Assembly (NCBI RefSeq): GCF_033568475.1 | Contig: NC_133121.1 | Coordinates: forward strand, 169,757,716-169,821,715 | Direction: 5' to 3' | DNA from: Henckelia pumila | Taxonomy: Eukaryota > Streptophyta > Magnoliopsida > Lamiales > Gesneriaceae | Length of the DNA: 64,000 bases | Shown here: one piece after another, positions 56,445-64,000 of the stretch | Layout: every line of letters starts with the position of its first letter | Position numbering within the stretch: position 1 is the first letter of the stretch | Program-made: the position numbers and the translations under genes | Notes under the pieces: model-generated | Databases searched by the model: none | Told to the model about the DNA's origin: nothing | What the model saw: the letters and a program-made list of their open reading frames with translations, nothing else

Positions 56445-58050
56445 ACCTTATTCACAGTTTGAAGAGTCATCTGCGCATAGACCTCATCAGTTTCAGCATC
56501 AGCCTGTTGACACATATATATCATTAGATAAACAAATAAGGTGCTATCATTTCCCATATGAAGCATGCACACAGAAACAAAGCTTATCTATTAAGGGATA
56601 AAGCAACAATTGTAAGAATTTAGTGTGAAAGATGTATAAAAAATAAAATCATACATGTAAGGTGACATTGTGAAGCATGCAAATCAATTTGGGAGGAAGA
56701 TTAGGATAACTTGGGATGCCATCTGTCTCTTTCTGCATCGATGATGCCACCTGTTGCGGCAAAGAATTACTTCCATGGGAAACTAAATTGCATAAAATGT
56801 CATTGAATTTCAATAAGTGGAGATATGAAACATACTTTTTCGCTATGACCTTGAGGAAAATAGATCACGAGGCTTCCAACAGGAGGCAAAGCAACCAATG
56901 GACCGGCACATGCATGCCACAACTCTGAATTGATCATCTTTTTATCCCCTGTTTTGATTAAAAAAGATGCAATGAAACATAAAACAGATACATGTCAAAG
57001 ACTTTGGTCAAAATATTTTCTGTGTGTTTATTTATTTGGTTTTTTTTTACCTTGGACCAAACCTAGAATGTAAAAGTTTTTTATTAAACTTTGTGAGCTT
57101 CAATTCGTAAAGGGATCAAGTGCATTTTTCAAGTAGAAAAACTAGTCATCTGGTACCATTTTGTTTTCAAGGGGGGGAAAAGAAAACCAATTTAGCTACA
57201 GTCATCTCTCAAAGTTACAGCCTAAATGGAGTAAACATAAAACAGTAAACCACCAGAATGCACTAGCAATAAAAAGGTTCATCGTCTCTGATGTCTGGCT
57301 AGCCTGTTCAAGTTGCCCTTCAGTCCAAGGATGATATGCAGCACCACACATGAAAATGTTCTTAACCCCAAAATTCCAAATCCCAGTTGGGAGCCAATTC
57401 GTATAATAAAATATTAACAAGAAATTATACTGAATGGACCTAATTCGCTTTCACCAGAAAAAATTATAGAAAGAAATACAGAAAAGTCTCATCTTTTTAT
57501 CATTGTTCCCAATTTTATCTTTCTGATCGCAGCGATCATTAAAGTAGCAGAAAATAACTTAATCCATACTTCTAGGGTAATCCAAGTTCTTTATTTTTAT
57601 GTGACTGAAAATCAGCCAAGAAGATAACTCCAAAGTTATGCGACAACAAAAATCATACAATTTCAGTCTTTAAATCTCCATCAGTTCCAAGGCGAAGCAC
57701 ACGAAACTTTTTCTACCAAACATAGAGAAACTAAGACTATTGATCCAAAAGTAATTATGGAAAAGTCTGATAAAGTTAAAATTCAATCTTAATGCATGAT
57801 TTGCTAGTTTATAAACCAAAAAGTTCTTAAACTTTCCTTTCATGCGATTAAAGAATTTGCAAACTACAAGAAATTAAAATCTTCAGCTTTTCAGCATAAA
57901 AGTGAGGGTAAGCACAAAACGGGAAAATGTTAGAGTCAAACAAAAAAGAAGAAAAAGAAAAGAAAAAAGAAAGAGATGTATTGAGCCAATGCATACGAAG
58001 AACACACCTTCAGCATAATTTGCTACAAATCCACCAGAAGGAATCTTCAT
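56445..58050 (-). pseudogene. Captured 5' end of an ARF7/ARF19-type auxin response factor
   Basis: Exon 1 starts at an ATG (58050) and reads MKIPSGGFVANYAEG. After a ~1.07-kb intron, exon 2 (56937-56833) reads [20 protein letters not shown] then [14 protein letters not shown]. Exon 3 (56755-56656) reads [20 protein letters not shown] then [14 protein letters not shown]. Exon 4 (56505-56445) reads ADAETDEVYAQMTLQTVNK. This is the start of an auxin response factor, and ASMQKETD points to the ARF7/19 group. It ends just before the B3 DNA-binding domain, so no DNA binding is encoded. Introns are retained and no stop falls in the exons seen. Any product would be an N-terminal dimerisation-domain piece without B3. 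Confidence 0.92.
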
Positions 58051-58469
58051 TGCCAAAATTCTGATCTTTACTATGCAGAATTCAACTCTTTTCACCCAAA
58101 ATTTCTTCTTTCCTCAGTGCCACATCCACCAACTTTTTATTCAATGGGATAATAATGTCGTTTTCGAATTTGAACAACTCAAGCCGGCTAATTCAAAGAG
58201 TCTAAACTTTCAAACAAATGATTTCGTCTCAAACAACCAAAACTACACAAACATCGCCTTTTCTCATTAGTGCAAAATCAATCTCCAAACCCAACAAAAA
58301 TTAAATTAAACTGGACAGATATATTTCAAAGATCACCAGAAAACCCAGTATAAACTTTCTCATAATTATAAATTATTTAATTGACAAACCTTTTAGGGGA
58401 GAATAAGGAAGACAGTTTTGGTTGATTTCGAATCCAAACTGTATCTTCTAGCGAAGACATCACTTCTTA
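58051..58469 (-). other. Leader or intron between SEC5 and ARF pieces in CACTA-2
   Basis: AT-rich, no coding frame recognised. It may hold the captured ARF 5' UTR. Confidence 0.4.
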
Positions 58470-58580
58470 CATTTGTGAGGTCGATTTCTTCCATGGACTT
58501 GTAAAGCATGGCTTTGAACTCGTGCATCACTTTTTAACCTCGTCAAGGACACGTTTCAGAATTCCCACTTGAGAGTTGCG
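58470..58580 (-). pseudogene. Captured exon of exocyst subunit SEC5
   Basis: The minus strand reads VGILKRVLDEVKK, then after a one-base shift VMHEFKAMLYKSMEEIDLTN, followed by a donor-like GTAAG. It matches the SEC5/EXOC2 segment HVGILKRVLEEVEKVM.EFK..LYKSMED. SEC5 is part of the exocyst tethering complex at the plasma membrane. Only one exon is present and it is frame-shifted. Confidence 0.82.
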
Positions 58581-58656
58581 GAGGAGAAGTTCTTGTTTAA
58601 ATAAGATCATTAAAGCAACCATTTTAAATCTTTTATGCATGGTTGAACAAATAATT

Positions 58657-58815
58657 TGAAAGAAAAACAATAATTTCAATCATCAATACTACTACATCCT
58701 TCTCTAGGAAACTGGAAACAATTGAGAAATGCCCAATTTGAAAGAAAAACATTTGCTGCAATCATCAATTCTAGTACATCCTTCTCTAGGAAACAATTGA
58801 GAAGTGCCTCAATCA
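58657..58815. repeat. ~82-bp tandem duplication in CACTA-2
   Basis: TGAAAGAAAAACA...CTTCTCTAGGAAAC...ACAATTGAGAA repeats at 58657 and 58739 with some divergence and a small deletion (CTGGAAAC) in the second copy. Non-coding. Confidence 0.85.
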
Positions 58816-59160
58816 CAGAAAATACCATGTCCATAATCACTAAAGTTACATTCATGATTCTTGCAATGTCACACTGTGATGAGAACAACCGAGATAAGAA
58901 ATAGATCTTATAAAAGCCCAAGAGTCACATTAGTCAAGCAAAATATAGACGTTGTATTTAATGTAAATGAAAGTAAAATAAGAATTGAAAGGTTCTCCAG
59001 AGTACCACATATAAATAATATTTTATATACTATTTATAATATGCGTAGATAAGCAAGAAAACCCATGTAAAAAATCCCAGCACCTTTCTAGCTTCACCGA
59101 AAGAATATGTAAGAAGGAACCCAAAAAAAAAAAACAGAAGAACAGAAAACAGAGTCTCCG
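58816..59160. other. AT-rich non-coding stretch of CACTA-2
   Basis: No gene recognised. It contains an A-run near 59120. Confidence 0.4.
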
Positions 59161-59515
59161 ATTTTTAACCTCTTTTCTCGACATTCACCGAAAGCCCAAA
59201 CAACAATAAATCTAGATCTCAACATCTACTAAAATACCACGAAGCAAGAGAACGAAGCAAGAGAATGAAGCAAGAGAAGAAAGCAACAAAACTTAAACAG
59301 GGATAGTCGCGACAGTGCAGTTCCGATCCAAGCTGTAAACTCGCGATTGAAGTCACGATCGGCGTTGCTAAGGCTTGGGCTAGCTGCAACGAGGTCGGAC
59401 GACCATTTTCCGGTGATCGATCGGCGTCGGAGGTAAACTGGGTTGAAGGGGGCGATGGGTTCGGCTAGGGATTGAGTTTCTCTCGTCTCTTCACTTAAGC
59501 CTCAAAGCGTGTAGT
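59161..59515 (-). promoter_or_regulatory. GC-rich leader-like segment of CACTA-2
   Basis: On the minus strand a leader-like stretch with CTCAATCCCTAGCCGAACCC and TTCAACCCAGTTTACCTCCG runs inward from 59515 towards the captured SEC5 and ARF exons. It is the counterpart of 38330-38680 in CACTA-1. Promoter function is inferred. Confidence 0.4.
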
Positions 59516-59574
59516 ATATAGGTTATTATGTATTATGTATATATTTTTTAAAAAAATAAAAATAAATAAAAAAA

Positions 59575-59878
59575 TAATAACGACAATGGATTACAAAATG
59601 TGTTGTCTTAAACCTCCAAAAACACGCACATAGACAACGGTTAATTAAAACCGTTGTCGTATGCCATAAAAAACCAGCTAATAGACAACGGTTTTTAAAA
59701 ACCGTTGTCTTTGACATATATAAGACAACAGATCTGCGAAAACCATTGTCGTTTTTAATTAAAATATGGACAACAACAACGGTTTTTGTAAAAACCGTTG
59801 TTAAAAACTAAAAGACAACAGTTTAGATATAAAACCGTTGTCTTTTTAGTGTTGTTAATTAATATATTTGTTGTAGTG
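59575..59878. repeat. Right subterminal repeats of CACTA-2
   Basis: AGACAACGGTTTTTAAAAACCGTTGTC-type palindromic units, several almost perfect hairpins of 20-27 bp, occur before the terminal repeat. Confidence 0.9.
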
Positions 59879-59881
59879 TAA

Positions 59882-60749
59882 CTACGGACGAAGGTATGGT
59901 TCGGGAATCTATTTAAGTTTTGGAGTACTTATTAGCTTAGTTAAGGCTATAGAATTTATGTAGTGATACGGTGAACTTTTGAATATAGACTTGGAACCTA
60001 GGATCCTATTATACTTGAACTAGCCTAGAGGTACGTACACATTGACTGAGATTGCCAGCGAGTATACATGTTTATATATTGCATTTATTTGGCATTATTA
60101 TATGGCATGATGTATGATTTACCGTTTTCTATATTCATATGTCATGTGCATATACACGTTGAGCCTATACCTTGTTATACCTGACTATAGAGCCGCTCAG
60201 CTCTATACTCGATAGTCTATCACTGAGAGTACCGCGACGACGGGGGCATTTATGTCTGTCTACTCTGGTGTACTAGACGAGTGTGGTTGCACCCAGAGGT
60301 TGATCCGTGCGGCGGCAGCACTCATGTGGCGCCGGTACTGAGCATGATTTTCGGATGATCTGTTACCAGTCATCATGTTGCATGCATCATATATTTACGT
60401 GTACTCATGTCTATGTACTGGACGTTAGCGCTCACGTCCTAGTTGTTATCTTGGACACCCTATTCCATGGGGCAGGTCGCAGGATGGACGGAGCTGGTAG
60501 TTCAAGGCAGGACTAGAGAGCAGGAGACTTGAAGATTTTATTATACAGCAGGATTTGTTTTAGCTCTGTTTAAGTATTTCGATTTGGTTGTATCACTACA
60601 GATTTAAGCCTGGATTATGTTACTAAGCTGATATGTAATTTATGGATTATGTTTCCGCACGTTTTTACTCTGTTAAGTATTTTCTGTATTAAGTTTAATG
60701 CATGCTATTAGTTGCCAGTTAGTAGGTGATTCCATGCAGGGTCACTACA
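59882..60749 (+). repeat. Second part of solo LTR F
   Basis: The LTR resumes at ACTACGGACGAAGG after CACTA-2's duplication and ends GGTCACTACA. No gene is present. Confidence 0.85.
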
Positions 60750-60807
60750 AAACATGTGTTCGATCCTAACAAGATATATGAAAGGTGTAAATTGATAGTG
60801 TGGGTTG

Positions 60808-62747
60808 TGTGGGGTCTCGGGTTGCTAATTCAAATCATAGGGCATTGTAAAATTAGATACTAATTAAACCAAGTTCAGCATGAAGACCAAATTTTTTTTT
60901 AAAATCATTGCACCTCGCTCGATCGGTCAACATCAACCGATCGAGCAAGCAAATCAAGCAAACTCTCGGTTTTGAAAATAACAAGACTCGCTCGATCGGT
61001 CAAGTTCAACCGATCGAGCGAGCATGCTCTGCTAAAAAATCCGCAGATTGTTGTTGCTGTCAAAATCTTTACAAGGTTGGATTTCTCTTACTTCATCAAT
61101 CACAAAACATGTTAACTCAATACCAAACATGTATATACATAAGAACAAGTTCAAGCACGATTTTCTAGCTTACTTACATCGAATCTAGTAGTTTAAAGTA
61201 TACAAACTAGCTAAGATACATACAAGTTCCATATGTTTCTCAACATAACAACCAACACTTCTTCCTAACATATTTAACAGCTATTTCACAAACACTTCAG
61301 CTAAGACTCGAGTCCACATGTGCTAGATTCTCTCACGAGCTATCAAGGTCGTTTCTGACTAGCTCCTGCCCCTCCTATTATCATGCACACATACAAAACA
61401 AAGCAATAGCCGGATAAACTACGGTGAGAAATCTTTTCCAGTATAAAAGATATATACATGCTTTAACAATCATAAATCAACTCAAGATCTAAGTAAAGCA
61501 GTAAAACTTCATAACCGACGTCTGACATCGAGGTTTTAAGCCGCTCAAGGCCTCAAGATTCATATCTGAATCCCGGTGTCAAGATTCGTATACGATCTTA
61601 ACATGGATATCCATTCTCTTTGCTTCGTAATCAACACGACGCCATTAACATCAATATAATCAAAGATCCACTACCTGAGATGGATCATAAACTCAAATTC
61701 TAAATCAAGAACATAAACAAAACATAACGATAAGTATGTAATTTGCTTCGAGAAAACTCGAGATACAACAACCTCGAGTTTCAAAATCCCTCTTCGACTG
61801 ATATCGTTTTATACCTTCTCGTTTCTTCTCGATTCTTGAATACTTTAAATCAGAAACTACAATCAAGACGCATATATCACAAGCTATTCAATTCATCATT
61901 CAATCTTCAATAGCAAATCAACTTCAAACCTCCAGCAATTCTTCCTCGGTTCGAATTCGAAGTTCTCGAGTCGCTCAATCTCTTGTCAAAACTGAAATTG
62001 ATGTATTCATAAGCAATATATATCAGAAATAACTTATTTCAATCCATAGTTCAATCAATGGAATACAAAACAGCTCAAATCTTGAACGGGCGGCGTATCG
62101 ACTGAAAATCGGTAACCAAAACAATATCGAACTTGAATATCAATCTCATATCAGCATATATCCGCATAAACCAGCAATATCAGAAGACATATGTTTCGAA
62201 TTTCATACAATAAATCATAACAAATTCAATCGGCATCTGTTTCTTCGATCCGACTTCGATATCGAACAAGATATAACTTCAAGAACACATATTCATGCTT
62301 AAATATGATTTCCTTCAACATCAAGATTTAAAAACCTACTGAATCATATAAATACTTACATCAAATCAAAGCTCGTAGCAAGAGGATCACAACGCTATTC
62401 TCAGAATTAAAATCGGTTGGTCGGATCAAAAGATATCGGAGTTTGAAAGAGAAAATTCCAATGAAAAGGATGAAGTGTTCGGTTTTCTTGAGCTGAGAAT
62501 GAAGAAATCTGATGAATATAGTGATATACACGTTGGAATACAATTAAACAGCAAGTGTCCAACCCATTTATGCCATATTTGCAATTTGGCCCCTCAAGTT
62601 TCCACTATTTGCAATTCAGTCCCCGGAACTCAAAATAATGCAATTTCAATCCAAAATAATTTAATAATATTAGAATTGAAATCAAAACTCTAAAATTCTC
62701 AAATTAAATATACTCGGATTAAAATTAAATAATTTCGGTGCTTTACA
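60808..62747 (-). mobile_element. Solo LTR of the H family
   Basis: The 1940-bp sequence TGTGGGGTCTCGGG to CGGTGCTTTACA has a perfect duplication GGTTG (60803-60807 and 62748-62752). Reversed, it aligns with the H LTR (TGTAAGGCCC... start; ...CGAGGCCCCACA end). It is a diverged relative: its motif array (60908-61023) has CTCGCTCGATCGGT...ACCGATCGAGCG units at the place where H has GGGCGCCCCCGCGG units. Confidence 0.93.
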
Positions 62748-62752
62748 GGTTG

Positions 62753-64000
62753 ATTGAGAGATTTATTAAGTATTAGTTGAGATATTTGAATTGAGTATGT
62801 GTGGTGTCCATAAATAAAGTTGATGTTTTTTTAGTAGAGATTTGAATGAGGTTTTTTGTTAATGTGATTTTGATGTCAAATGTGGAGACCACAAAAAAGT
62901 GGTTGTTACAAATTTATAATAAGGAGAGGAGAAAAGAGAGAAAAGTGAGTTTCGAGAATGACTCAAAACTATTTCATTCATAAGTGAGTACTCGTATTTA
63001 TAGGGTACAATCAAAAGATATAAATATGTAGATGGATAAGATTGAGATATCTATCTTAACCAAAAATCTATGTTGATAATCATTTATATTCAAAATCATC
63101 ATAACACTCTCTCTTAGATGATTATTTCTGTTCGACAAGAAGGTTGCTCGGGAAATTCATAGAGAATCAAGTGTTGTCTCGTTAAAACCTTGTCAGTAAA
63201 ACCTAGTGGAACAAAAACCTGAGTGAAAATAGTACATCAATTGATATTTCTTTTTAGATTTCTCTTGAAAACGGATGTGTCTTGTTAAGACCTTACTAAG
63301 AAAAACTTATCCGTGATAAAAACTCAGTGAAAGAAAAAGAGTACGACATCTTTTGTTTTTTGTTGACTGTCTCATCAAAACCTTGTTATGAAAAAACACT
63401 TGAAAAAAATCATAAACAAGTCATAAGAATTACTCTCCCTGTTGCAAACATCACTTGAAATCTTTAAGTCGTTGCCCGATATTGCATGCTACTTTCTCAA
63501 AGTTTGATATCAGCAATGCCCAAAGATTCGCCACGTTATCTTAATTGATGCTTATAAAGAGTACTTCAGGACTAAAAATCTTTTGATCATTTAAATGACC
63601 AAACAACCATGAATGGATGTAATATATCCATATAAATGTATTTTAGTACTCTGATGTGCACTATGACTAATTAAATATATATTTCTTCTGGGAAATATCA
63701 AACTCATAACTAAAAAAATAAAATTCATATATTTTAGATACCTTAACTTCTTCTGGTTTTATTATTATTTATGTCATGAACTCTTCAAGACGATCGGCCT
63801 CCTTAATTTTGAAATCTTAGTTATTTTCTCATTTTTTTGAGTAGGGGTTATTCGTTTAGATTTAAAACAAATTGTGAGCGAGAAACAAAAATTAATGTAA
63901 ATATTTGAAAACTAAAATTTCAAATTCGAGTTTATTTTATATTTTAAAGATAATGCATTCTCATTTATATATATTTAGCTTCTATGTTCCTCCCCTCATT
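62753..64000 (+). other. LTR-like tail, possibly copia
   Basis: A candidate LTR start is TGTGGAGACCACAAAAAAGT near 62880. Downstream, TTGTCTCGTTAAAACCTTG (63174) and related phrases with repeated 'AAACCTAGTGGAACAAAAACC' wording resemble known plant copia LTR text. A TATTTATAGGG box lies near 62995. The right end is outside the window, so no duplication or coding region can be checked. No gene is seen. Confidence 0.4.

Larger units (their letters stand above)
54617..59878 (-). mobile_element. CACTA-2: non-autonomous CACTA transposon carrying ARF and SEC5 pieces
   Basis: The 5262-bp element begins CACTACAAGAAAAACGG and ends ATATTTGTTGTAGTG. The reversed right end CACTACAACAAATA gives an imperfect CACTA terminal repeat. 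The 3-bp duplication is TAA (54614-54616 and 59879-59881). Subterminal regions hold many ACAACGG(N)CCGTTGTC units. No transposase is seen. It carries captured ARF7/19-type and SEC5 exons on the minus strand. Confidence 0.93.
54038..60749 (+). mobile_element. Solo LTR F, host of CACTA-2
   Basis: Pieces 54038-54616 and 59882-60749 make a ~1447-bp LTR beginning TTTAGTAACCCAGG (TG decayed to TT) and ending GGTCACTACA. The perfect duplication AAACA is at 54033-54037 and 60750-60754. A motif array of ATCGGAAGCTCCGATC-like units (54148-54440) directly precedes a CCTATAAATAGGGC TATA box (54447-54460). Confidence 0.92.
18143..60771 (+). mobile_element. Putative LTR of copia element G, split by the hAT and by solo LTR F
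   Basis: Three pieces (18143-18236, 53451-54037 and 60755-60771) would join into a ~700-bp LTR starting TGATAACATC and ending CGATCCTAACA. Phrases such as GACATCACCAAAAACAGGG and GTGTTTATTCACCCCTCT are typical of plant copia LTRs. Both boundaries are inferred, no second LTR copy is in the window, and no duplication was found, so confidence is modest. Confidence 0.45.

Noticed and set aside
57202..57420. 72-aa minus-strand frame near the ARF exons
   Set aside because: It lies in the intron between ARF exons 1 and 2 and shows no family signature.

Overview
The window looks like plant nuclear DNA, most likely intergenic or heterochromatic sequence from a flowering plant (probably a eudicot; the species cannot be told from the sequence). 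It is essentially one large transposable-element nest. I see no intact host gene, rRNA or tRNA gene, or CRISPR array. Host coding sequence appears only as exon fragments carried inside two CACTA transposons. Lineage names (Athila/Tat-like, Tekay-like) rest on domain order, primer-binding sites and motifs read by eye, not on a phylogeny.

Layout. Positions 1-990 hold the end of an unidentified plus-strand retroelement-like reading frame. From 985 to 17442 lies J, a truncated minus-strand Athila/Tat-like Ty3 element. J is interrupted by a solo LTR (K, 2989-4431) and by a plus-strand chromovirus (H, 6060-14732). J abuts a dead Ty1/copia coding fragment (G, from 17443). G carries a hAT transposon (18237-53442). 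Inside the hAT is a second plus-strand chromovirus (C, 20843-53337). Inside C are a solo LTR (N), a minus-strand Athila/Tat-like element (B, 25959-48319), and solo LTRs L and M. Inside B is a nearly complete 17-kb Athila-like element (A, 28775-45852). Inside A's gag is a CACTA transposon (38010-43394). Downstream, the copia LTR remnant carries solo LTR F (54038-60749), which holds a second CACTA element (54617-59878). Then comes a minus-strand H-type solo LTR (60808-62747) and an LTR-like tail.

Most boundaries are supported by target-site duplications read directly: GTTGG (K), TGTTGGAA (MITE), GTGTA (N), ATCAC (B), GTAAG (A), TGT (CACTA-1), AGTTT (M), AAACA (F), TAA (CACTA-2), GGTTG (H-type solo). 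They are imperfect for L (4/5) and the hAT (6/8). The result is a Russian-doll order six elements deep: copia, hAT, C, B, A, CACTA-1.

The most interesting signals are three. (1) Nearly every LTR family here carries a short array of a CpG-rich, partly palindromic motif. In most families it lies just upstream of the LTR TATA box. The motif differs between families and between members of one family, while position and spacing are kept. Two Athila-like elements carry a second array of their own LTR motif inside the element, upstream of the 3' ORF, as an internal promoter might. (2) CACTA-1 carries exon-intron fragments of an LRR receptor kinase, a PP2A B55 subunit and a KH-domain protein. (3) CACTA-2 carries the 5' exons of an ARF7/19-type auxin response factor and a piece of exocyst SEC5. 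In each CACTA all captured pieces lie in one orientation, downstream of a GC-rich leader.
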